From JAKOVR01 sp031415655 (GTDB lineage Bacteria > Actinomycetota > Acidimicrobiia > Acidimicrobiales > Acidimicrobilacustridaceae), in assembly GCA_031415655.1 (NCBI GenBank), contig JANOSD010000152.1, positions 1-64,000 on the forward strand: a DNA stretch of 64,000 bases, in the 5' to 3' direction. The notes beneath the pieces are model-generated. The model made no database searches. It saw only the letters and a list, made by a program, of their open reading frames with translations, and had not been told where the DNA came from. Position 1 is the first letter of the stretch, and each line of letters opens with the position of its first letter. A program made the position numbers and the translations under genes. This document shows positions 48,600 through 56,550 of this stretch, piece after piece.

Positions 48600-49440
48600 C
48601 CGCAAGGCTTTCCACCCAAACCCGCACGGGCACGCCGCCACACCGATTCGTGAGCTCCTTCGTGAGCAACGGTAAGAGCGAGCCGAGATCGTCCGACGAG
48701 CTGCACACCACAACGAACGTTCCGGGTCGAGTAGTCACGGTCGGCTCGCCCGAGTTGAACCGCCGACCAAGTGCAACCGCAACATCAATCTGCGCACCGA
48801 GTCGGGTGAATCCGGGGCGGCGATCGGCCGTAAATTCGGCGATGAGCAGGAGATACAGGTTCTCGATGCGAGCGCCGAGCGCTTGACACTGCTGTTGCAG
48901 TTCCAAGAGTCGTAGGTGGAGGTAGCCAGCGTTGCCGAGCCCGGTGAGACCGTCGACTGCGGCCAGGTCCGTGTTCCATGGTGGTAGACGAGCCACGTCA
49001 AGCACGCAAGAGAACGTGGCGAATCGGTCGATCATCGGGCGTCGCGAGGGAGGGAGCACCGAGATCAGCTTGTCGATTTCCCCGGCGATTTCCCGAAGGT
49101 CGACGCCGACGCCTTGCCGTTGAGCCGCAAACCGCCGGAGGGCCGGGAGCGGGTCTACGCCCGCACAAACCCGTTCGATCAGCGCCACCGCCGCATCCGC
49201 TGGCCAGTCCACCGGCGCAAACATTGGCGATTCGAGCGGCCCATCGCCGCACGGTGCAGATCGGCCTGCGCCGCCACCTGCCACCCGGTGGCGCCACTCG
49301 TGAGCGAGTTCCACCGGGGTCAGTGGCAACCTCCCCGGCGTCCGGACGCTTCGACCGGCCGGATCGTCGCTTAGGGCGGGCCAGAACGGCGCGGGGTTGT
49401 CGTCGAAATGGTGGGCCTCGGAAGAGGGCGAGTCCGACAT
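48553..49440 (-). CDS. GGDEF-like domain protein
   Basis: 295 residues from the ATG at 49440, 4 nt after the stop of the sigma fusion gene. VDGLTGLGNAGYLHLRLLEL near residue 170 matches the start of GGDEF domains (D.LTgLgNr..l), and the fold continues LYLLLIAEFTADRRPGFTRL, but no GGDEF/GGEEF motif or metal-binding acid pair is seen, so cyclic-di-GMP synthesis is unlikely. The C-terminal codons are duplicated at 46155-46200 by the flanking repeat. It may act as a signalling partner of the upstream sigma protein. Confidence 0.6.
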   Translation of the reverse strand: MSDSPSSEAHHFDDNPAPFWPALSDDPAGRSVRTPGRLPLTPVELAHEWRHRVAGGGAGRSAPCGDGPLESPMFAPVDWPADAAVALIERVCAGVDPLPALRRFAAQRQGVGVDLREIAGEIDKLISVLPPSRRPMIDRFATFSCVLDVARLPPWNTDLAAVDGLTGLGNAGYLHLRLLELQQQCQALGARIENLYLLLIAEFTADRRPGFTRLGAQIDVAVALGRRFNSGEPTVTTRPGTFVVVCSSSDDLGSLLPLLTKELTNRCGGVPVRVWVESLAGDAVSRRGQIDALSM

Positions 49441-49444
49441 CAGG

Positions 49445-51067
49445 TCACGAAATCCGAAGCGTGAAGTTGCGCCCGGCCAACACGGTGCCGTTGGCGGAGA
49501 AGACGGTGACCGTGTAGAGATACGATCCGGACGGGGCGTTGCAGGAGGTGCCCACAAGGTCACTCGGACAAAGGTCGGCCTGGCCCGATTCCGAGATCCT
49601 CTGAAAGCCCGTAGGTGATCCGTCGGCCCAGCCCGACACCCTCACAACGAGCGCACCCGCGTTCGCCGATGTGAGCGACCAACGCAGTGCGGGTGAGCCA
49701 GGCCGGCCGAGGTCATAGATCGGGCCGACGTGTGATTCGAGGAGGTCGGCTCGCAGCGAGAACACCGGCACCGTCACGATGGGAGGCGGCTCGATGGTCG
49801 CAGGGCTTGAGGTGGTCGGGATCGGCGGGGGTAGTGACGTGGTGGAGGGTGGAGCCGTGGTGGTGACACTCTCTGAACTGGTGGTCGACGAGGGAAGGAT
49901 GGGGGTCGGCGTCGTAGGGGTCGACGTCGTGATGGTGGCGGTACCGGGCGATGGGATAGACGCAGGGGCGCTCGCGGGGGCGGTGGCCAATGCCGTGGTT
50001 GGCACGACGGGTGCCGGGGACGACCCGCGGCTCGCCACACCGACGCCACCGGCCACTATCGCTGCCGCCACGACCGCGCCCATCGTGACGTTTCGCGCCA
50101 CCGTAGGTTTGGGGGCAGCGACAGCCCCGCCTGCCCCCGCAGTTGCTCCGGTACTCGCCCCCGCGATCGCGATCGACGTGCCGGCCCCAGCCTTCGCTAG
50201 GAGATATCCGGGTACACCTACGCCGAGCAAAGCTGGCCCGACGATCGAGTGCATCGCCACGGTGACATCAGCCCCCCGAGCAAACATGTCGCGACAAGCG
50301 TCGCAACCAATGAGGTGCGCCTCGATCTCGGCCCGCTCGGCATTGCTGAGCGCATCGGGTTCGTCGTTCTGCAACCGGATGGCGAGTTCGTGGCACTGTC
50401 CCGCGGTCGCTTCAGCTCGTGCCTTCACAAACGCCGTCCGCAAACCAGTGCGCGCCCGGTACAGCAGGGCCGAAACGGCATTCGGGTTCATTCCGAGAAG
50501 GTCGGCCACCTCTCCCGGCGCGGCACCTTCGAGTTCGCAATGCCAAAGGACGAGGCGCCACCGCTCCGGAAGCGATTCAAACGCCACATTCACGGCTACC
50601 TCGATATCGGAGGTGGCGTTGAGGTCAAGAACACCGTCGTGCTCGATCAAGCGGAGGTCGAGGTCGTCGTGTTCCGACGGCAGTTCGCGACCGGTTTTCC
50701 GGAAATGATCCACCGCCACGGTGCGCACCGTGGCGAGCAGGTAGGGCCGGAATGCCACGTCGGGCCCACCGCCCCGATCAAGGACACGCAGCACTCTGGC
50801 AAAGGCGTCGCTCACGATGTCGTCAGCGGCGGGTCCACCGTTGGTGAGTCGACGTGACAGTGCGGTGGCGGCGGCGACGTGACGCTCATAGAGCCCGCCG
50901 AATGCCTCTCGATCCCCCGTGCGCGCCAGCGTTATGAATTCGGCGTCGCTGCGGATGACGTCGGCGTTCCGTGTTCCTGGGCCGGGTTCCGGTACCCCGA
51001 TCCTTGCGGAGCCGGTCACTGGAGATGGGTTTGGTTCCTGACGGCGATCGCCCGCGTGTGCGTCCAC
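49445..51067 (-). CDS. ECF sigma factor fused to zinc-finger anti-sigma, TM helix and ectodomain
   Basis: 540 residues from a GTG at 51067. Sigma regions 2 and 4 (residues about 40-215): ALSRRLTNGGPAADDIVSDA and RWRLVLWHCELEGAAPGEVA with LLGMNPNAVSALLYRAR. A zinc-anti-sigma motif CHELAIRLQNDEP ... HLIGCDACRDMF follows (H-x3-C type). One membrane segment (MGAVVAAAIVAGGVGVA) leads to a Thr/Pro-rich spacer and a C-terminal beta domain (LRWSLTSANAGALVVRVSGW ... SYLYTVTVFSANGTVLAGR) resembling FlgD/Ig-like folds. Sensor, anti-sigma and sigma are thus on one chain. Confidence 0.85.
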   Translation of the reverse strand: MDAHAGDRRQEPNPSPVTGSARIGVPEPGPGTRNADVIRSDAEFITLARTGDREAFGGLYERHVAAATALSRRLTNGGPAADDIVSDAFARVLRVLDRGGGPDVAFRPYLLATVRTVAVDHFRKTGRELPSEHDDLDLRLIEHDGVLDLNATSDIEVAVNVAFESLPERWRLVLWHCELEGAAPGEVADLLGMNPNAVSALLYRARTGLRTAFVKARAEATAGQCHELAIRLQNDEPDALSNAERAEIEAHLIGCDACRDMFARGADVTVAMHSIVGPALLGVGVPGYLLAKAGAGTSIAIAGASTGATAGAGGAVAAPKPTVARNVTMGAVVAAAIVAGGVGVASRGSSPAPVVPTTALATAPASAPASIPSPGTATITTSTPTTPTPILPSSTTSSESVTTTAPPSTTSLPPPIPTTSSPATIEPPPIVTVPVFSLRADLLESHVGPIYDLGRPGSPALRWSLTSANAGALVVRVSGWADGSPTGFQRISESGQADLCPSDLVGTSCNAPSGSYLYTVTVFSANGTVLAGRNFTLRIS

Positions 51068-51178
51068 GGTGAGGAGACGGTAGCCAATCGGTGATCATGA
51101 CGCCGATCCTCAGAAAATCCAGTTGGCATGGGAAACGCCGTGCCCCTGCGCTCCCCGTGCCGCTCTTCGCTCTCCGAC

Positions 51179-51200
51179 TGTCATACCCCCTGGGTAGGGT
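51179..51200 (+). promoter_or_regulatory. Third copy of the TGTCA-N11-TAGGGT motif
   Basis: It is identical, including the 11-bp spacer, to the recQ promoter, but lies on the plus strand outside the 77-bp repeats. It reads toward the gene at 51342, whose start is about 140 bp downstream. Confidence 0.5.
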
Positions 51201-51341
51201 GATCCCACAACGACGAACGCGTTGTGCTCCGGGCAATCGATGCCTCGCGCTTCTCGGCGCTTCTCGCCGATGCGCCACCGAAGTTCCCACACGTCACTGG
51301 TCGCCCTACGGCGCAACCCGTGCTTTCCCGGAGGTATCACC

Positions 51342-51752
51342 ATGCCCATGGCAGATCTCGATCTGTGCTGCTTCGACGACTTTTCCCAGGTCGCCACCCG
51401 ACTGCACCGCGTCCACCTATCCCACTTCTTCGCCGCGGTCCTGCTCGACCCCACCGGTCGTGTGATCGATCTCACGGCGCACGCCGAACCTTGGTCCGAC
51501 ATCCACTCGGCGATTGAGTGGGCCGGACGGGTGGTGAGCACCGATGATCGTGTCAGCGAGTTCGTTCTTCTTTCGAGCACCGTCGATCCGTCGCATCATC
51601 ACGACATTGATCTTCTCGTCTTTCGTCTGACCCAACAGGGTTTCGAGGAGATCGGGGTTGATCTGCTCGACTGGCTGTGCACCGACGGCATCGGGGTGGC
51701 GTCGATGGCCGAGCGCAACGGCCACGACCCCTGGTTCCGCCACGATCGGTGA
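51342..51752 (+). CDS. Conserved-looking small protein, unknown
   Basis: 136 residues from the ATG at 51342, with GGAGG seven bases upstream (an upstream in-frame GTG at 51222 has no such site). VATRLHRVHLSHFFAAVLLD, PTGRVIDLTAHAEPWSDIHS, VSTDDRVSEFVLLSSTVDPS and HHHDIDLLVFRLTQQGFEEI are regular alpha/beta sequence. Parts are faintly like JAB/RadC-type domains but the zinc motif is not convincing. Located behind a candidate DNA-damage promoter. Function unknown. Confidence 0.65.
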   Translation: MPMADLDLCCFDDFSQVATRLHRVHLSHFFAAVLLDPTGRVIDLTAHAEPWSDIHSAIEWAGRVVSTDDRVSEFVLLSSTVDPSHHHDIDLLVFRLTQQGFEEIGVDLLDWLCTDGIGVASMAERNGHDPWFRHDR

Positions 51753-51764
51753 TCGCCGCCCGGC

Positions 51765-51813
51765 CCGGTCAGGCCCGGTCATGTCAGGTCAGGTCAGGCC
51801 CGGTCAGGCCCAG
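51765..51813. repeat. Tandem repeat of GGTCAGGCCC-like units
   Basis: About six short units (GGTCAGGCCC, GGTCA, GGTCAGGCCC) fill the gap between two convergent genes and end at the stop codon of the methyltransferase. Confidence 0.75.
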
Positions 51814-52440
51814 TCAGGGATCGAACCGTTCAAGGGTGGCGAGAGTCGGCCAGGCGGCATCGCCCGCATAGAGGTGAGGCCCGATTCGACGCAGCCCAGC
51901 CGCCTCCGCCGCCCGTTGATAAAACCGACCGGGCCGACGCAGATATTGCTCCACATCGCCTTCGAAGTCGTCCTCACTGGTAAAGACCTCGATGAGGGCC
52001 ACGCCGCCGAGAAGGGCGCTTATGGCGCAGAGACCAGGAGTCACCTCTCGGTCGGGGACATAGCCCATCACGTCGCTACACACCACAAGGTCGAATGTTT
52101 GGGCGGGGCCGAGGTCGATGCCGCTGAAATCCATGCTGGCCAACTCGACGATCTCACCCCGGCGAAGGTTGCGCCGCTGGCCGAATCGTCGCACGGCGTA
52201 CTCGCTCGGATCCACGCCGAGGTACCCGGCATCGGGGCGAAGTCGACGCACCGCCGCTCGCCAACTGCCCTCCCCACACCCCACGTCGAGCACACTTCGG
52301 ATCGGTCGATCGAGCACGTACTCGGCCGAGCCGACGGCATACCGCACCTTGCGTTCTAGCCTTCCCGGGTCTCCAAAGCTGTCTTCCCGGTACCAACGGT
52401 CGAAATAGGCCTGGTCGTAACGATCGGCAGGCACGGACAT
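51814..52440 (-). CDS. Class I SAM-dependent methyltransferase
   Basis: 208 residues. The SAM-binding motif VLDVGCGEGSWR lies near residue 50, with the acidic strand end YLGVDPSEYAV and post-I motif FDLVVCSDVMGYV. The C-terminal ends with helices and LYAGDAAWPTLATLERF. The ATG follows TAGGTT by six bases, implying a leaderless transcript. The substrate is unknown; the PQ-loop gene upstream on the same strand is only 9 bp away. Confidence 0.85.
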   Translation of the reverse strand: MSVPADRYDQAYFDRWYREDSFGDPGRLERKVRYAVGSAEYVLDRPIRSVLDVGCGEGSWRAAVRRLRPDAGYLGVDPSEYAVRRFGQRRNLRRGEIVELASMDFSGIDLGPAQTFDLVVCSDVMGYVPDREVTPGLCAISALLGGVALIEVFTSEDDFEGDVEQYLRRPGRFYQRAAEAAGLRRIGPHLYAGDAAWPTLATLERFDP

Positions 52441-52446
52441 TCCTGC

Positions 52447-52452
52447 AACCTA
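52447..52452 (-). promoter_or_regulatory. -10 box of the methyltransferase, leaderless
   Basis: TAGGTT followed by six bases and the ATG at 52440. It lies over the last codons of the upstream gene. Confidence 0.45.
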
Positions 52453-53100
52453 CTGCCGGCGAGTTGCCGCCGGCGAAGGACCCTCCGCGCGCTCCCCCGA
52501 ACCCCGTTCCGGCCCGCGGTGCGACATCGCCGCGGTGAACGAGATGTACAGAGCCATCGGCAACATCACGAGGTTGGGCAGGATGATCACGAGATCGTTT
52601 CGGAGCATGCCATACGCCAACCAACTGGCCGCCACACCGGCCAGCAGGGAGTACGCGCCCGCCGAAAGCCCTTCGAGTTTGTGGGGTTCGCGCCGAACCT
52701 CGAACAGTTGTGTGGCCGCGCTGCTCAGCCCCACAATTCCGGCGGCCAACACCAAAACCGTGGTCAGCAGTGCCACCTGGGCGAGCGCGATGATGCCCAC
52801 CGATCCCACAACGGCCGCCATCCCCGCTTTTCGACCTAGCGCGCCGTCGCGCACCAAAAGATAGGTGACGATCAATTGGCCGGAGACCACACCCACGTCG
52901 GAAATCATGACCGCCGGCTGCCGGGTCGCCACCCCGTAGCCGAACCAGGCCGACGCGGACAGCAACGACTGCAGGATGGCCGACACCGAAACCCCTTCCA
53001 CGCCGTGTCGCAATGCCCGCACCACCTGAGGCCACGCGAAGGAAACGGTGAACACGATGGCAATACACGACACCAGTACGTCGAGGGTGTCGCGATCCAT
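52450..53100 (-). CDS. PQ-loop/SWEET-like membrane protein
   Basis: 216 residues with about seven hydrophobic segments. Two internal repeats are visible: SFAWPQVVRALRHGVEGVSV with QSLLSASAWFGYG, and SSAATQLFEVRREPHKLEGL with SLLAGVAASWLAYG. The PQ motif plus the W..YG helix is the SWEET/SemiSWEET/PQ-loop fold, often sugar or amino acid facilitators. A Shine-Dalgarno (GGAAGG) precedes the ATG at 53100. The C-terminal 20 residues are charged. Confidence 0.8.
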   Translation of the reverse strand: MDRDTLDVLVSCIAIVFTVSFAWPQVVRALRHGVEGVSVSAILQSLLSASAWFGYGVATRQPAVMISDVGVVSGQLIVTYLLVRDGALGRKAGMAAVVGSVGIIALAQVALLTTVLVLAAGIVGLSSAATQLFEVRREPHKLEGLSAGAYSLLAGVAASWLAYGMLRNDLVIILPNLVMLPMALYISFTAAMSHRGPERGSGERAEGPSPAATRRQ

Positions 53101-53191
53101 GCCTTCCAGTGTGGTCCACCACCGCCTTGTACTCCCTATGAATCAACGCACGGGGCGGCACTGACGACGCCGATCCATTCAGCGCCTCACC

Positions 53192-55123
53192 TCAGGTCAA
53201 CGGCACAACCACAAGGTCTCCAACGATGGTGGCCCCTGCCGGAGATCGTTCGGCGAGCCGGCCAACGAACTCCGACCAGTCGATGACGTAGGGAGACCAG
53301 GGGATGGAAAAGGCGAGGAGCGCCGGATCATCCGCTGACTCGCGGGCCGTCGCGGCGGAGTACGGGCCGATCGACCGACCCGGCAGCATCGCGACCAAAT
53401 ACTCGTACCCGTGTTGTCGGAGCCATTCGAGTTTGACCTCGTCGCCGGCGAAGTAACGAAGGTGCGGTCGTTCGGAGGCAAATCCGGGAACATCAAGGGT
53501 ATGTATCGTTTGGCGCCCACCAAGCAGGAGATGGGGATTATCGACCGCAGTGAAAACCTTGGCATTCGGGGGTAGCAGGCGAACAACCTCGTCGTACTCG
53601 GGCTTACGCGCCCGCAATAGTTCGTTGCTTTCGCTATCGACAATTCGGCCAGACACGATCGTGTTACCCGCGTCGATCATCACTTCGATCGCACCGAACG
53701 ACCCACCCAACAGCACTACGACCAGCATGCCGCCCACGATCCCGCGTTGCCACGAATCGCTTTTCTGGTCAGCCAACTTCGGCAGATCTTGCAGCACGAC
53801 GAGGGGTACCAAACCCAGCCCGAGCAGGAGGGCAGAGTAGTAGCGGGTCAGGAGTGGGCCCGAAGGCTCTCCGAAGTTCCAGAACGTGACGGTGAACACC
53901 ACCATCCAGAGGAGCATCACCAAAAACGTGACCACCAGAAATCGAACCGACTCACGCCGCAGATGAGTCGTTTGCACGTGGGCACGCGCTCGAGACGCGG
54001 CAAAAAGCACCGTCAAACCGACAGCGGAAACGACGATCCATGGCGGATCGAGGAATGCTCCAATCACGCGGCCGCCCAAGGCGGACATTTCGAACGGGAC
54101 CAGCCGATTCCCCAATGTCGGGAACGTCGGGTCCGTGTTGCCCGGCATGAGCGGATACATCGGCGTACCGACCGCGCGCCAAGACGCCACCATCCAACCG
54201 GACAGCACCGCCATCGCTCCGGCGAATGCGGCCACAATCCGAATCAGCGTTCGGCGGCTCCATGGTGGCCACAGCACGACGATGGCCGCAACCGGTACCA
54301 GCGGTATCCCGAAGAACGGCCGGATCGCGATTTGGGTGGCCAGCATCACCGCAACAAGCAGTGCCAAACCCGCATCGCCCCGGCCATCGTGCTCCTCGCA
54401 ACGGAGTCGAACCACAAAACGAAACAGTATGAGCATGATGCCGACCGGCAAGATATTTGGGGAGGAATTGAAGTTGAGGCCGATCATCGTGGGATAGACC
54501 AACAGCACCAGTGCCGCCACACCGATCCCGAGGACGGACCATTGCCGATCGGACCTGCGCCACAGGCTCGTCAGCAACAGCGTGCCCCCCAGCCACAGGT
54601 CAGCGAGTCGGAGAAAACGGGTGGGTTGCTCGAGCAACAACATCGCCTGGAGCCCCGACAAACCACCGAGCGTCTGGATCCTCCGCAGGTTTCCCGGATC
54701 GACGAGATCGCCAGCATCCGTGATTCGCTTGGCCAGATACAGATAATTTAGGTCGTCGTACACCATCCAATTCGCGTTGATAGACAGCGCGGCGGAGACG
54801 AGCAAGAAACCCAGCAGGACCACCCCCCCAACGACAACGGCTCGTCGGTCTTGTGGCGAAGGTCGATACGTCCCTTGAAACACCGACACCGCCTCCGCAA
54901 TGACCCCCCCGATCCCGACGAGTACCACTGCGGGGAGCGCCTCACCTCGGTCGACCGCAAGAAGAAGCCCGATCACAGCGACCACTGCGGCGATGCCAAT
55001 GCCTAGAACCTCGGACGTTCGGTCGAGATCAACACCGGCCCAACGCCGCATTGCTCGCCGAACGAGAAGGCCCCAGCCGGCGACGGAACCCAAGACCACG
55101 AATCCCCACAAAATGTCCAGCAT
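53192..55123 (-). CDS. Polytopic membrane protein, GT-C-like
   Basis: 643 residues with about 12 hydrophobic segments and a C-terminal extracytoplasmic region of about 180 residues (LPPNAKVFTAVDNPHLLLGG ... RQHGYEYLVAMLPGRSIG). The first large loop carries MVYDDLNYLYLAKRITDAGD, an acidic pair at the position used by GT-C glycosyltransferases (GT39-like). It is therefore a candidate lipid-linked sugar transferase for surface polysaccharide. No neighbours confirm this. Confidence 0.6.
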   Translation of the reverse strand: MLDILWGFVVLGSVAGWGLLVRRAMRRWAGVDLDRTSEVLGIGIAAVVAVIGLLLAVDRGEALPAVVLVGIGGVIAEAVSVFQGTYRPSPQDRRAVVVGGVVLLGFLLVSAALSINANWMVYDDLNYLYLAKRITDAGDLVDPGNLRRIQTLGGLSGLQAMLLLEQPTRFLRLADLWLGGTLLLTSLWRRSDRQWSVLGIGVAALVLLVYPTMIGLNFNSSPNILPVGIMLILFRFVVRLRCEEHDGRGDAGLALLVAVMLATQIAIRPFFGIPLVPVAAIVVLWPPWSRRTLIRIVAAFAGAMAVLSGWMVASWRAVGTPMYPLMPGNTDPTFPTLGNRLVPFEMSALGGRVIGAFLDPPWIVVSAVGLTVLFAASRARAHVQTTHLRRESVRFLVVTFLVMLLWMVVFTVTFWNFGEPSGPLLTRYYSALLLGLGLVPLVVLQDLPKLADQKSDSWQRGIVGGMLVVVLLGGSFGAIEVMIDAGNTIVSGRIVDSESNELLRARKPEYDEVVRLLPPNAKVFTAVDNPHLLLGGRQTIHTLDVPGFASERPHLRYFAGDEVKLEWLRQHGYEYLVAMLPGRSIGPYSAATARESADDPALLAFSIPWSPYVIDWSEFVGRLAERSPAGATIVGDLVVVPLT

Positions 55124-55450
55124 CTATGACCCCGCGAATTCGCGTATCTGACTACCCGGTCTTCCACCGACGACGTGCTCGGCGAGTGGAAGGAGCATCG
55201 ATTTGAGGTCTCGATTCACGACCTGCCAACCGTTCGGGGCAACAGTCGGCAGCAACATCGCTGAAGGTGAAGGGACCGGAAGATGCACGGCGAAACGATG
55301 GATCAATGGTCTTAGGTCACCGGGGAAACGAACAACGACGAGGAAGACGAACCTTAGCGCGGTAGAGTCTGTAGCCTTCGACGCTGCTTCCCGATTGGGA
55401 AGAAGCTCTTCTTCATGGCCAGATGAAGAGAGAACTCCCAGGATGAGACC
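55124..55450. other. Intergenic with small hairpins
   Basis: No gene was recognised. CTTCCCGATTGGGAAG (55387-55402) is a perfect 6-bp hairpin, and GAAGAAG/CTTCTTC arms (55399-55414) form a second, overlapping one; they are alternatives in pairing. They lie about 40-60 bp downstream of the zinc-ribbon gene stop and could be its terminator. Confidence 0.45.
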
Positions 55451-55816
55451 TCAACGTATGACGCTGGACATAGAAACGTTGTGCTCACGCGTAACCCGGC
55501 TCCACTGATCGCCGAACACCTGCGAGGCGAGAATGCCACCGCCTATCACGGTTCGATTCCGCTCTTGGTGGGCATGTCGATACAGCGCTAGGGCTTTCGC
55601 GCTGAACGCCCAGTGGGTTCGACAACGGCGACAATGATTGTGTTGGATGCCGTCCGCAAAACCATCGATCACGCCGATTCGGCCGCATTGGGGGCACGGT
55701 GTCGGCCGGCCAAGTTGCAGGTCGGCGGGAAAGCGACCGACTTGTTCAAGTACGGCAAGATCGTTGGCGAGTGTCTGATGGCGGGGAGCCTCAACGGGGC
55801 GGGTGCGACGCCACAT
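55451..55816 (-). CDS. Zinc-ribbon protein, unknown
   Basis: 121 residues from the ATG at 55816, supported by GAGG five bases before it; the longer open frame is not coding-like. CPQCGRIGVIDGFADGIQHN and HCRRCRTHW form a CxxC...CxxC zinc ribbon in the middle. The N-terminal half is helical (HQTLANDLAVLEQVGRFPAD) and the C-terminal half hydrophilic. No family is recognised. It stands alone between two intergenic gaps. Confidence 0.6.
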   Translation of the reverse strand: MWRRTRPVEAPRHQTLANDLAVLEQVGRFPADLQLGRPTPCPQCGRIGVIDGFADGIQHNHCRRCRTHWAFSAKALALYRHAHQERNRTVIGGGILASQVFGDQWSRVTREHNVSMSSVIR

Positions 55817-56001
55817 CGGAACCTCAATTTTTTCAGTCCGGGCCTTGCCTCCTCCATGTGTCCTTCGACATATCACGCCTAGGCCTTGAGACCTACGTGG
55901 GATATCTCGATGATTGCCCGCCGGCATTCCCGGGCGCCCTTCCGTCGGCAAGTGTCGGTCATGCGGCAAGACGAAGGTCAGCCGAACGGGAGCGCCGCCG
56001 A

Positions 56002-56550
56002 ATGACTGATGTTGGGGTGACCGCCGAATACCACCACGGTCATCAGTGGTCGACCCCTCTCGGCTCGGGACCACTGCGGTGCAACGCGACGGCGTATCGA
56101 GGGAACACGCATTTCGTTTACCGCAAACGAGACTCACGGGGCCTTGGTCTCGCCACCTTCACGCGAGTCCCTCAGCGCCACGGCGACCCCGACCAGCCAC
56201 ACATCGACCTCGACCAACTGACCGAGTTTTTGGCCCAGGTCCCGACTCTCGACGTGCCGGTACGCGAGGTAGCAGGCATCGAGGTGATCGACGCTTCGTC
56301 CGGTCTCGTGGAACTCACGCTTCGTCCCGATCTCGCCAATCCCTCTGGCGCGTCGCAAGGGGCGATGGTGGCGTTTGGTCGCCGAGGCGGCAGCAGAAGA
56401 ACCGTCGTCGACGATACCTGGATCGCCGCAGGTCGTAACGGACCTCGACATTTGGTACCTCACCCAAGCGCGCAACGGGCCAGTCCGGTCACGCACCCGT
56501 TTCGCGGGGAGTCGCATAGTGGTTACGGCGGGGGAAGAATGGCAAGGTGA
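56002..56550 (+). pseudogene. PaaI-type hotdog thioesterase, frameshifted
   Basis: The first frame gives EVIDASSGLVELTLRPDLAN then PSGASQGAMVA; near 56372 the frame must shift to continue LVAEAAAEEPSSTIPGSPQV with VTDLDIWYLTQARNGPVRSR, which is the rest of a 4HBT hotdog domain. The original frame ends in TGA at 56548, overlapping the GTG of the next gene, so a second shift probably restores it. Homopolymer TTT at the break suggests slippage or sequencing error. The family hydrolyses acyl-CoA esters. Confidence 0.6.

Noticed and set aside
55124..55450. tRNA or small RNA gene
   Set aside because: No tRNA arm sequences were recognised; only small hairpins are present.
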